The notes beneath the pieces were generated by a model. That model saw nothing but the letters and a program-made list of their open reading frames with translations. It was not told where the DNA came from and searched no databases. This document shows, piece by piece, positions 1-11,641 of a stretch of 64,000 bases of DNA. Each line of letters starts with the position of its first letter. Position 1 is the first letter of the stretch. The position numbers were made by a program, and so were the translations under genes. This DNA is from Tetracentron sinense (Eukaryota; Streptophyta; Magnoliopsida; Trochodendrales; Trochodendraceae). Location: contig CM026571.1 of the NCBI GenBank assembly GCA_015143295.1, positions 33,384,505-33,448,504 on the forward strand, written 5' to 3'.

Positions 1-3000
1 TGCAAGTAGCATTGACTCTTTTGAACATCTTTGCAAGTAGCATTGAACTCTTCAAATGCTCTTAGTCATATGCAACATGTGGGATTTCAGACAATCTGAT
101 TTCCTACTTGTTCAACATAACCATATTAAAGGACTGCGGGAGTTTGTCGACGATCATATCCTCTAATCCCATAAATTTATCTCAATTTATCTCAGCACCA
201 AGAATTGGGATTTATGAATCCAATGATCTCTATCATATTCTTTGTGATTAGGTTTCCCTGGTCAACTTGGTGTCCACTTATCCTTTTATATAGTAAACTG
301 CCTAGCAGCCCTATTGTATTCTGTAAACATCTCATATGAGATTTAACATCAGTAGTGAGAACTTGGGCAATTCTTTAGATAGTAAGCGCAAACTTGAGAT
401 TCCTTTTTCCATTCCAAACACTTTGAATTGGTCAAGAGATTCTCATTAAAGTCTTGGTAAGGTGATTATAGAATGACATGAAAATAAAACATACATCATA
501 ATATTTCACACATTATAATATCATTAGATCAGGGCTTTCGATCTTTGATGATATTGCTCATCATTCAGTCAAATTTCATAGACTCCTCAATCTATAAAAT
601 TAGGAAATATGCTACTTCATATTTCTGATGAGCATTGGGTGCCTTATAATACACATGCAATCTTCCATGCTAGGATAGTACCACACATGCACTACAAGGT
701 GGATAGTAACTATCCATCACTGAACATCTCATGCATAACTCCTTATGTTAATCAGTGATTTCCAATTTTCTTGTGACCTCCAAGGACAACATGACTGTCA
801 CTGTGTCAGCCGTCATGTTCCTTGGTTAAGTGAAACCCATTATTCTCGGTTGTCATATGATCAAGTAGGAATATGCCCCCATGCTAGTTGACACTCCCTA
901 TCAGGCCATACGCATTCCTATCTACTATAGAAATAAAACACTAGGAGTTTAATTTAGACTGAATTATGTCCAATTCCTGTCAGAGAGACAAGACTCAGGC
1001 TAATTAATTCCTAGTTTTATTGATAATGGAAGGTCATAGGACAATATTATCCCGTAGGATAGATTAGCCCATTTAATTCACTTAATATTTTTCTTGAGGG
1101 AAAACAGAATATCATGAATAAATTATACATCTAATGCATATATCAAAAGCATTCACAATATTTATCATTGTATCACATGTATAAAACAATATACAAATAT
1201 CATCACATGATAATAAATCAAATTTCATTTAATTAGATCAAACTAATTCCAATGAACTCTCATTAGCCCCATAAATCTTAATGGATCTAATCCAAGGGTA
1301 CAAAGGTCATTTTTAACATTAGTGGGCTTTAAATGGTTCATACATCCATATGATGGACCATTGGTCATACCAAGCACCATGGGCCCAAAATAACAATTAT
1401 AAAGTGTCCATGTGCATCATTAAAGCCCATAAGTCAAAATGGACTATATTACCCTTTAATTCTCTACGAATTCTTTTTAGTACATTAAGGTTCAACAACC
1501 CTAAGTCTAAAAGAAATTATGGAAGTCTTTAAACAACTCTCTAAGACCTCTACTAGGGTCTATAAGTGTCACTCAAGCACTTCCCATAATCGTGAATATT
1601 GTTAGCTAACATCTATGCCAATTAAGACATAATTATCTCATAATCATGCAAGTAACATATTCCATGTAAAAATTTCAACATGGACTACATGAATCATGTC
1701 CAAAAGGGCTATAATAATGTGTTTTATTTAAACACAAACCTTTTATGTTTTAACAAAACACATATTGTGGGGTTTGATCCAATTATCCAAAATTTGTACA
1801 ACAAACGATAATCACATTATCACAAGGGTTATGGACTTTTCTAAGCAACTAAAAGCTATAGCAAATCATCACATGAAATACATAATATAGCCACACAATG
1901 GGTCAACATGATCATGCTATCTTAGAAATCCTACAACTACTCTTGTAGAACGCCTTCCAAGATTTATTCTCCATGCGATCACCATCATCTTCGATCTTCA
2001 ATATGATTTCTTTATAGAGAAAAACTAGAAACTCCTAATACTAAGATTACATCATATTCAAAATAAGAAACCTTGAGAAACCACCCAAAATAGGGTGCTC
2101 AAGGGAAGTACAACTCATAAGAAGAAAGAGAAGAGAATAGAGAGAGAAAAAGAAGGCATGATCATGGAATCCATCCACCATTCAACAAGAATATATATTA
2201 ACAATTCATCAACTATGAATAATAACATGGCATGACAAATTACTTGGAAAGTCCATAACCTCAACAAGGGTTTTGTTAACCTTAGGGAAACTCTTTCCCA
2301 TATGGTTAAGGTCTCTATTAACATTTAATAGAAAAACCCTAGAGCAAAGAAAACAAGCATGTCTAGAATGAATTCATAGGGTTTTTAGATCATCATTAAA
2401 AGAAAACAATTTTCCTTTAATGCTTGGAAAATCATTAAGAGAAACAATTTCTCTAAAATTTAATCTAACCTTAAAATTCATCCTCACATTCCTCAATTGA
2501 TAAACAAATAGAAAACACCATATTAAATTCGGCTAGGCTAGGGATCTAATCCCTTCCATATTATTTTGATCTAATAAACTATTAAAAGACCAAAATAAAA
2601 ATCAGCAAATTGCTAATTTTTTTAATATCACCTTATATTGATTCCAAAAATAAATTCAAAATCAATAATAGGTGAATTCAAAATTTTCCATAACGGCCAA
2701 CTGCTTTAGGGATTATTTGATTTAACGATTAAATAAAATAATACCCTAAACAGTAGTATTAAATGTCCATAAAATAATTGATCTCTATCAATTAAAATTC
2801 ACTTGAGATAAAACCCTGTATCTGAACCAATGACATTTATGTAATTACTTGATGAACTATTAATCAAATAAAAACTTATAAATACTATGTAGCCGAAAAT
2901 TTTGAGCACATGTAATTAATCCAAAGCAACTACAATAATTATGGTATTATTCTCATAAACTTTTTAGGGAACCATAAAAGATATCATAATTAACATTTAA

Positions 3001-3913
3001 TTAAATGATAGCCCGTGGACTCGAAGCAGATAATTAAACAATTTAATTAAATCTCAGCCCGTGCTCTCGAATCAAATAATTAAATTATTTAATTAATTGA
3101 TAGCCCATTAAACGATTTAATAGCATCCCATACTCTCAAATCAAATAATGGAATTTAGGAAAAATTTGAAAGCCTCTTGAAAAATTAATTTAGAAAACTC
3201 CTTTTCTCGCTTAGATTTTCGACTCATGTTTTGACCCTCAAAATGATTGATTCTAGAAAAAATTTCTCCACAAAAGTTGTAGATCTTTTCGACGGCTTCG
3301 AAACGATGTATTGACGGACCTAAATCGGACTTACGGTCAAAAAGTTATGGCCCAAATACCGAAACTGTATCGATTCTTCTAATCAAATACAAATCCGAAA
3401 ATCCATGAATCAATTTTAATCGAAATATGCTTTAATCTCCAAGAAAACTTAAGCAAGGGTGTTTAACACCATGAGATTTATTAATTAACATTTAATAAAT
3501 AAAATCTCATCTATTTATGCTAGCCAAAATATCAATGGGTATCTAAGTGGTATATATCAAAGGGAAAACTTGCCCGGGGCTCATAAGAATAAATTAAACA
3601 ATTTAATTTAATATAAAAATGATCTCTGAATCCTTAAAGGGCTTTAACCAAATTTATATCTCTATATACCTACCCCTAATAGAATTAAGAGAGATTTTGA
3701 AATCATCCAAAACTGTAATTAGTATCACACTAATTTCTAAGGGCTTGATCACTCTCTCAATAACTAGAGGGGGATCCCTTAACCCGAATAAATGATTATC
3801 CAATAATCAAGAATCTAGAAGATTGATTCATTAGGGTTACCAAAATTCATAGGGGAGGCAATCTTGATATAAATCTTGATTAAACTCAAAAATCAAAGAG
3901 AAGCATAGCCCTG
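1..3913 (-). mobile_element. Non-coding interior of a minus-strand LTR element (truncated by window edge)
   Basis: This stretch has no ORF above about 70 codons and no recognisable gag or pol. It lies directly inside the primer site at 3914-3925, so it is the 5' interior of an element read on the minus strand. It is AT-rich and holds three imperfect copies of a roughly 60-bp unit at about 3005-3150 (shared words AGCCCGTG, CTCGAA, ATAATTAAA). Near 3235-3370 it has phrases about a hypersensitive 'AAAGTTGTAG' and 'CAAAAAGTTATGGCC' that also occur in plant gypsy LTRs, so a second degraded LTR-like piece could be embedded. Lack of coding capacity over almost 4 kb suggests a non-autonomous LARD-type element; this is inference because the other LTR lies outside the window. 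Confidence 0.5.
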
Positions 3914-3925
3914 GCTCTGATACCA
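3914..3925 (-). promoter_or_regulatory. Primer-binding site (initiator tRNA-Met type), minus strand
   Basis: On the minus strand the sequence reads TGGTATCAGAGC, the usual complement of the 3' end of plant initiator tRNA-Met. It sits one base inside the LTR that starts at 3927, which fixes the strand of the element. Confidence 0.85.
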
Positions 3926-3926
3926 A

Positions 3927-6107
3927 TGAAAGTATGCCTCTTTTTAATTTTAGAAACACAGTTCTTGGGGGGCATACATCGAATCCCAAGATCTGACTAA
4001 GATTCTAATTGATTTTATTCAATGAAGGTTAGAATAACATTCACCTTTGCGACTTCGAAATTGTTAAGTCAAATCCACGTTAGAATTGTACTCGCAAAAC
4101 TTTACAAGTCTCAAGTCTCCTGTTGATTCACACGAACCTTCTTTTTCCTTTAAAGCTTTCTCTAATGGAAGCTAATGGCCCTTCCAAATTTCCAGCTCTA
4201 GGAATCTTGAATAAAGATCCAATCTTTATTGATCAAGAACCTTTCTTGATGAACAAGATGAATTCTTGCTTTTCCTCAAGATCCAATCAAGAAGACAAAA
4301 GAAGAGAGAGATGGGTGTGACCGTACACCTCAAGGAGAGAGAGGGGAGGGCGTGAGGTTTTAGGAGAGGGAGAAAAGAAAAAATTCTGGAGAATTATATA
4401 TCTTAAAGGGCTGGGCATCCAATCCTTTATATAAGTTCCCTCTTGGTTGCTTGAATTGTAATCCAATTATAATTCATTAACCTTATCCTAATTCAATTAG
4501 GATTCCTCAATAGTTTCCTTTATTGATTATTCTCCTAATCCAATTAGGATTAATCTTAAAAGAAACCAACCTTATCCATTAGTAACTAATCTTATCCTTA
4601 TCCAATAAGGAATCTTGAATTAGTAACTAACTAATGGAATCCCTAACAATTAGGGAATCTTTAATTAGTAACTAACTAACTAACTAACTAACTAACCTTA
4701 TCCAATAAGGTGTTAATTAATTAGAAACTAATTAAAATAAAACTTCCTCCATAAAGTGGGCGTCCCACCCTAGGTGGGTCCCACTCCACACGCCTAAAGG
4801 GTTTCCAAAACCCTCTTGGTCACTTGAATTATTCTTTTATAATAATTCCCAATGGGTCATACCCATTTGGTTTTTCACATCTAATGTGATTCCACCTTTT
4901 ATAGCTTCACTATACCATATAGTGATTACTTAGAGAAATTAATTAATTTAATTATAAATTAAATTAAATACTTTAAGAAGGTCCTTGTGTGTGGGATCTA
5001 AAGGGATCTCCTATTTCCGGTTGTGGGACCAAGTACTTCACCTTTTTGGTTGAAGTATTGTTACTAGGAAACACCTTTCCTAAAACTCCATTAGGATCAT
5101 TGAATGTTATCTAAGTCCCTGGACTTCCATTAATCACAATTAATGTCCATTAACACAATGTGATTAACCTCCAGAAATTAGAGAATTGCTTGTAAGTACC
5201 ATCTCACAATATATTTACAAATAAATCCTTCCACATTCCGATATCACATGTAAGCTTCCGGGATTGGAACAATTCCACTGTCTTAGTCCCTAGCTTATGA
5301 ATAGAACTCTTTCTCATGATTACTTTTCATTGAACTGAACCTCCAAAACACTTTTGAAGAAAACATTAGAAAAGAACTGACATATATATTTATATACACT
5401 TTTCCATATTAAAAATATCAACTTCGATAAAGACCATTTTACCGAAAAGCACCAGTACTGGATTTAACAGTTCAGTTCAACAAGTATCACCTTGATATTA
5501 TTATCTCCAATTAAGGAGTTGTGGATTCCTTATTGAGTGTTTACACACTTCTCCAAACATAGTGTACATGACCCAACGTACCCGGAGTTAGTCCTGTGTA
5601 TTGGACATTGCCGATTGGCACATCAAAGCCATATAGACAAATGTTTGAGAAGATGTTAACCTCTCAGGTCTAAGGACAATTTGTCAAATGGATAACCCTA
5701 ATACAATCTGACAGTGTATTCCATAAGGTATCCACTAGTGACCCCATTCAGTATTATGTACTTGCTACATATACTCACACGTTAGTCAAGAGTCACCACT
5801 CTCTGTGAATGAGATTCATCACACTATCTCATAGAACTACACATGTGCAAGCCATGATGAAGTATGGTGCCCAACCAGTACTCTAGAGGCTTCGAACAAT
5901 ATTAGGTTTACAAGGAACCGGAAAATCATATCTCCTCGCAACCTTTGCATGATTTTCCTACAATGTTACCTATGAAACTTTATGTCATCATCATATGTGA
6001 CAGTAATTAATATAAATACCCTTTATAGTTGGTTGTGTGAATATGATGCTTGTCTAATCAACATAGAAAAGTCTCTTATTGGCTTTCGAGGGCATATATG
6101 TCCAACA
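3927..6107 (-). repeat. 5' LTR of the minus-strand element
   Basis: The LTR begins TGAAAGTATGCC and ends ATATGTCCAACA on the plus strand, that is TGTTGGACAT...TTTCA in its own direction. One boundary is fixed by the adjacent primer site, the other by the CA end. Length is 2181 bp. It holds a TAAC microsatellite at about 4670-4696 and several copies of ATCCTAATTCAATTAGGATT-like words near 4480-4620. The flank at 6108-6112 is CTTTT; the matching duplication would be outside the window. Confidence 0.7.
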
Positions 6108-6111
6108 CTTT

Positions 6112-7486
6112 TGTGTCCCTCTAATAAGGGAGGGGGGGAGTGATTAGGGTCAATGACTGATGTAAATTAATATTTAGCTCCTATTTGCAGAATTTAAGAT
6201 TGAGCTAATTTAACAATAATAGAAACAATTAATTGCAAAGGTAATTGAAAGGATAAGGGATAGAGAATGCAAACACAACAGAATTATTATTGAGGTTCGG
6301 CTCTCCCACCTACGTCCCCATCTCAAACTCTCCGGCTCAAAGGATTCAACACGATTTCACTATCGCACGAGTTTACTCCTGGGTGAACTCAAACTTTACA
6401 ATCATTTTCCCAGGCGAGGATTATCACCTTCAATGCAAGAGAACACTCTTTCTTGAATTACACAAAGCTCTCCGGTTTCACGGACAAGAATCCTCAATTC
6501 TTGATTTTCTCTAATACAACGAGTGGTTGAATTTGAATCCAAATAATAAAACTCCTTAATGAGCTGAATAAGATTGAAATGAATGCTCTGAAAATCTTTC
6601 AAAAGATTGGGAGTTGAAAGCTCTTATACTGAGAATTTGAGATTTTAGGTTTTCAACGAATGTTCTTGATGAGAAATTGAATACAACTAAAGATTTGATC
6701 TATATTGGTTCAAATGTTGTTTGATGTCCATAAATGAACTCAATTTATAGCCGAGCATTCAATCTAGCCATTGAGAACTCATTAAATGCGAAAATGACCG
6801 TTAAAAAACTAGCCGTTAAAGTGTTCCCGCAAGCAGTAGTTGACGAGTGCAACTCAGTCGTCGACGAGTGAAACTGTTGAATTGAAAATCAGCTATTGTT
6901 TCTTCTACTCGTCGACGAGTGTTGGGACTACTGTCCCACTCGTCAACGAGTCCTCTGTTTTTCAACAAAAAACTCATCTCTTAAAGACCAAAAAGATGAG
7001 AATGAATTCTTTGGTCTTATAACATCCTTTTAGCATGATTTTAACCATAATTTAAGATGTCATAAAACCTTGAAATGATGTTCAATTAAGTCATGACTTC
7101 CTAAGGGCAATCTATGGTTTTGAGCATTTTAACTTTCCAAGCTAATAAAGACTTTTTACCCAAGTTGTAAACTTTTCAAAGTAAAATAAAATAACTTTAA
7201 ACTATCTTGAGAGTCTTCAATCTTCTAGTCTCGATCTTGATTTATTTTTACTTTGACTTCAAGATCCGACTTGGACTTTAGGTGAGAACGTCAATCTTCA
7301 TTGAATCTCCAACTTGGACTTTAGGTGAGAACGTCAATCTTCATTGAATCTCCAATTTTGGCTTCAACTTTGAAATGATTAGTTCTTCACTTTGGATATA
7401 ATCTTTTAATTTTCTTCAATGTGATCTTGGAATTTGAATCTTGAAACTAGCATTGTTCATGGAACCATTATTCTTGATGGATCATC
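6112..7486 (-). repeat. Copia-like solo LTR, 3' portion (first half, split by element 1)
   Basis: On the minus strand this is the downstream part of an LTR that resumes at 17506-17683 after element 1. It is related to the plus-strand solo LTR at 41862-43362: both share the C-rich stretch next to the end (here the plus strand shows AGGGAGGGGGGG at 6128-6139), and both hold clustered palindromes of the GTCGACGAG type (here 6838-6950). A 43-bp unit (around CTTCATTGAATCTCC) is tandemly duplicated at about 7271-7356. The terminal base at the left is uncertain; 6112 is the first TG after the neighbouring LTR flank. The two parts sum to about 1.55 kb, close to the 1501 bp of its relative. Copia class is inferred from LTR ends only. 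Confidence 0.65.
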
Positions 7487-9940
7487 TATAGCGTCTCAGA
7501 ACTTTCCGTACCTAATGAACAGTGTTTTAGCCAATTGGCCTTCAAAGCAGTCCAATAAATAAATAGAGAAGAATTTTGAAATTCTAAAATGCTGGAAATG
7601 TTCCTTTTCGAATGACGAGTCCAATGCAAGCTGAATCGTCAAAAAATCCGACGAACGAGTCAAAAGTTATGGCTGAAATACCAAAGTGAGGAAAAATGAG
7701 GGAAAACAACAAAATCTGGGAAGTGCGATTGATTGCAAGATAGGTGCGATCGATCGCATACAAGCGAAATTGGCTCCAAACATTCTGGACCATATGTGAT
7801 AGATGAGGTGTTAGGTGTGACAGATCGTAGGGATCTGGGATCAATCGCAAGAGTGTGCGATCGATCGCATGCAGGAGAAAATCAGACCAAAACTCTCAGG
7901 TTTATGTGCGATAGATCGCATCAATGTGCGATCGCATGCGGTAACTGATGCCGAAATTGAGGGTTTTAAACCCTTGATCAATTGAGAGGTCCTCATTTTG
8001 GGGATTTTCTAAACCTAGAGAAGAGAAAGAGGAGAGAAAGAAGAAGAGAGATTTGGGAAAAAACTTTCAAGGAAGTTGGATTGAGATCAAGTGGAGCCCA
8101 AATCAAGGTGGATCATCCTCACCTAGCAAGGACTCCTCCATCTTCAAGTGGTGTCCTTCCTCAAGCAAGGAAATTCCAAAACAAAGGTTTTCTTCAAGAT
8201 CAAGCTTTGGATATCAAGGTTAGCACACCCTACTAACTACCTTAGCATTAACCTAGTTTCTTGTGTATATGTGTGTATTGAATCCCCCATATCTTCCCTT
8301 CTTAATTCGAATGTATAACTTCCCTAAATTAAACAAGATAAATGATGAAGGTGGGGACGTATGAATGGATGGTGGATGTGGAGGCGATTGGATGCTATTT
8401 GGATGTGGTGTAATGTATGTATGGAAAATGGTGGAAGGGTACTCTACAAATAATGAACACACTTTGATGTTTTGATGGAATGTATGCACTAAAAAGAGGA
8501 AATGAAATGTTGCATGCCATGTGTTTGATTTAATGCCCAAATGAGATGTTCGCCAATCAATAAAGAATATGAAAGCATGAATATGTGTAGTTTCCTCCAA
8601 ATTCGTAACCTTGATCAAATGCTATATATATGTTATCTAAATTCTCACATGCTTAGGTTAGAAATTGATAGGTTATGCACCATCCCTCATGACGTAAATG
8701 TTTACATGATTATTACAATTGCTACACACACCCATATGCATACATAGACAGGTTTTCTAAAAGTATATGTATATGATAAACTAAACGAGAACAAGAGTTG
8801 TGATTCACGATACGTACGATAAAGCCGGACATCGGGCCAGTCAAGGATAGGGCATATCCATAGGATATGTCATGCCTGACTCACAAGGAAAACAAGCATG
8901 AATTTAAAGGGTAGGGCATATCCCTAGGATATGTCATGCCCGGCTCACAAGGAAAACAAGCATGATTCAAGGGTAGGGCATATCGCAAGATATGTCATAC
9001 TTGGCTCACATGGAAACAAGACAAGGAGGTTGGTGTATCATTTTCTATATATATATTTCGTTGAAGGGAACTTACGTTCCCGACTCACAAGTCATTTCAA
9101 GGGCACTAATCTCTGGCTCACAAGTATACAAGCAAGTCAAGTCAAGAGCATGACAAGAACAAGCAAGACAAGTGATTTCAAGGAAGACGAGATAAACACG
9201 TGAAATTCTCACGAATAAGACCAAGACAAGAAACAAGTTTTCAAACATGACAAGCAAGTTTTGAAAGAAATATGAAAGACTATTTCCAAGTATAAGACAT
9301 GATTTTAAAGTATGAGTTTTATCAGAGTTTTCGCATTCATTCAAGTTTGTCAAGATTATCATATTGCTTTACTTTCAATGCGATTTTCATATGCCACTAT
9401 GAATTGTTTTAAATTGATGTGATGAACTATATCTTGTTGGCTTGTGTGATTGTTATTGCTATTGTTAGCTAGTAGCTTGTACTCGCTGAGTATTCCATAC
9501 TCAACCGTACCTTTATGTCGGTAGGTACCGAGGAAGCCCTCAACCCTGAGCCTTGGGTTGAAGAAGAGTATGTTGAGGAGAGAGAGCCTCCTATCCCGAT
9601 ACAGTCGTAGGAGAATAGGGACCATGAACTTTGGCCTTACTTAGATTACTGTTGAGCATAGTCGGCTTAATAGTTCTTTTTGTATTTTGATATTTTGATA
9701 GGTGGACATGTCTACCTTTGACTTGATATGTTTTGTATATATTCACTTGGAATACAGACCACCTTATATAGAAAAGAAAAAGTTAGTTCACGCTTCTGCA
9801 CTCATGTTTTAGCTTCCGCACTCTGATTATTATAGTTATGATATTATGTTTATCTTGTTCATTATCGGATGGTTTGATAGGTAAGAATAGTCACCTCTAA
9901 AGTATCCCTTAACTCCTAAGGGGTATTTTAGGGTGCGACA
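7487..9940 (+). repeat. 5' LTR of element 1
   Basis: Starts TATAGCGTCTC (first TG decayed to TA) and ends GGGTGCGACA. It holds a palindrome cluster of the GCGATCGATCGC type at about 7727-7945, a purine-rich leader, a splice-donor-like AAG|GTTAG at 8218/8219, three copies of a 62-64 bp unit with the palindrome GGCATATCC-TAGGATATGTC at about 8845-9010, a stem-loop at 9487-9503 and a short open segment at 9515-9655. An approximately 70-bp block of palindromes present in the 3' LTR (15505-15575) is missing here. Confidence 0.92.
9515..9655 (+). other. LTR-borne short open segment (PWVEEEY peptide), element 1 5' LTR
   Basis: From an ATG at 9515 the frame reads through EPWVEEEYVEE to WPYLDYC and a TGA at 9653-9655, with one in-frame TAG (about 9608) that is TTG in the other LTR of the same element. 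The segment from 9527 is 129 nt, the same as in the 3' LTR and in both LTRs of element 2. It is acidic with conserved Trp. The word TCGGTAG|G just before it looks like a splice acceptor. No known function; I do not recognise the peptide family. Confidence 0.5.
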
Positions 9941-9944
9941 GAAG

Positions 9945-9956
9945 TGGTATCAGAGC
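9945..9956 (+). promoter_or_regulatory. Primer-binding site of element 1
   Basis: TGGTATCAGAGC, complementary to the 3' end of initiator tRNA-Met, four bases after the 5' LTR. It would prime minus-strand DNA synthesis. Confidence 0.93.
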
Positions 9957-10266
9957 TCTAGGTATTAGTGTCCCTAGGGTCACTTAGAACTGATACCAGG
10001 TTTAAACAAGGCATTAGATTCATCCTAAGGAGTTGTATTCCAAGTATAGACTCACAAGTTGGCCTTAGTAAAAAACAAATGGGTTGAACTTCAACCAAAC
10101 TTATAGTCCTACGATAGGAACACAGATTGTATGTTATGACATTGTTTTATATACCATGTGTGCATTATTCTGTGGTTAGTGAATATGCTTTGAATGAATT
10201 ATGGAATTGTTACTAAATGTGTATCCAAGTTAGACTCATGTTGTACTGTCGTCCTGAAGAGTAATC

Positions 10267-11506
10267 ATGAGGCGTCGTGCACGAGGTTGCAGATATAATA
10301 CTAGAGGTAATGGAGGTGATGCTCCATCGGGTGATGAACAACCCGACTTCACTCAAGCCTTTACATCCATAGTGGAGACATTGGCTATGTTGGCAGCAAG
10401 GCAACCAGCTACTCTTCCGTCAGGTGCCACTCTAATAGCTGCTCCTCCAAATCGAGCACAAGCCGGAATAGAGGCTTTTCGGAGGATGAGGCCTCCAACA
10501 TTTTGTGGGAGCATTGACCCATTAGTTGCCGAAGGATGGATCTGGAAACTCAAAAAGATCTTTTCAGTATTGACTCCTACTGAGGCAGAAAGGGTCACTT
10601 GGGTCGCCTTCATGCTTGAAAGTGAGGCCGATCATTGGTGGAGGTCCGCACTCAGGACCAGAGAGTTGATCCGACAAGGCTAAGAATGGACATGGGGAGA
10701 ATTCTTGGACGTTTTATACAAGAAGTTTTTTCTTATTGGGATTAAAGAAAAAAAGGAAGTTGAATTCATTACCTTGGAGCAAGGTAGCATGTCGGTGGCG
10801 GCTTATGAAGCCAAGTTCTTAGAGCTATCTCGATTTACTCCACATATGATAGCAACCGAGGCTATGAAAGCCCAAAAATTTGAGAGAGGGTTGAAGGCCT
10901 ATCTCAAGGATCGAGTCTCAATGTTCAGACATGAGACATATTCAGAAGTTGTGGATAAGGCACTTTTGGCCGAGTCGAATTCCGAGGAATTTTTCAAGAG
11001 AAGAGGGAAGGAGAATAGCCATTCTAGTAGTTCAGGGGAGAAAAGAGCAAGGACTAGTTCTTACTAGTCCGCAGGGCCAGCGCAGTCATAGAGGATGTAC
11101 TCTACACCTCAGCCTCTTCGCCCTTTTGCTCCACCAGCTTTTCACCCGACTCTCACTTAGGCTCCTCGCCCCGTAGTGACTCAGGTTACGGGTTATGCGC
11201 CTCCCACCTATTCACATGATGTCTGCACCCTGTTTGGAAGGAGGCATCCAGTAGGGGGATGCCAGAAGGCTACCGGAAGTTGTTTCCATTATGGCGACCA
11301 TGGCCACATTATTAGAGATTGCCCCCGACGACACTTGCTAGCTCAGTCTCAGGGGAGTAGGCCCCTTGTTAGGCAAACATCTTAGCAGAGCTTTTCTCAG
11401 GCTTCGAGGCCCTCACTGTCTATACGGCCATCTCGTCAAGCAACTCAAGGACGAGTCTTTGTCTTATTCAAGCGGGACGCACGTGCATCGGATGATATCG
11501 TGCAAG
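10267..11506 (+). pseudogene. gag: gag of element 1 (broken)
   Basis: Encodes the nucleocapsid/capsid protein of the retrotransposon. The ATG at 10267 opens MRRRARG, as in elements 2 and 3. The capsid region with FRRMRPPTFCG and HWWRSALRTRE is followed by LEQGSMSVAAYEAKF, a retrotransposon gag hallmark. All pieces stay in one frame, broken by TAA at 10681-10683 (a sibling has CAA), stops at about 11065, near 11090 and 11158, and TAG at 11383-11385. The zinc knuckle near 11280-11325 reads C-F-H-Y...H...C, so the second Cys is lost to Tyr. The end at 11506 is the predicted splice donor shared with elements 2 and 3. No functional product is expected. Confidence 0.85.
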
Positions 11507-11641
11507 GTACACAAAAATATTAAGATTTAAGTTATGAATGCGTGCTATTATATGATGTGTTTGCTTGTGTACTATGTGATACTTATACACTATGTATGTC
11601 CTTACTTAAAGTCTATTGATGTTAGTTATTTAATCACGCAG
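11507..11641 (+). other. Predicted intron between gag and protease, element 1
   Basis: The sequence runs GTACAC to ACGCAG, 135 nt, AT-rich, with in-frame stops (first TAA about 11521). Removing it joins CAA-G to GC-ACC, giving Q-G-T-L-L-V-N-E in frame. The same position and phase are used in elements 2 and 3. No transcript evidence is available here. Confidence 0.6.

Noticed and set aside
6107-6112. Target duplication for the copia-like LTR at its left end
   Set aside because: The bases before 6112 (ACTTT) do not match TATTT at 17684-17688 well enough to claim a duplication.
8253-8618. 121-codon minus-strand ORF and its copies at 15920-16249, 33592-33867 and 40986-41351
   Set aside because: They recur in the LTRs of elements 1 and 2 because the LTRs are related, but with shifting ends and low-complexity peptides; they read against the element and lack the conserved spacing and stop seen for the PWxEEEY segment.
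9945-9956. tRNA-like sequence
   Set aside because: It is only the 12-nt tRNA-complementary primer site, not a tRNA gene. No tRNA gene was recognised in the window.
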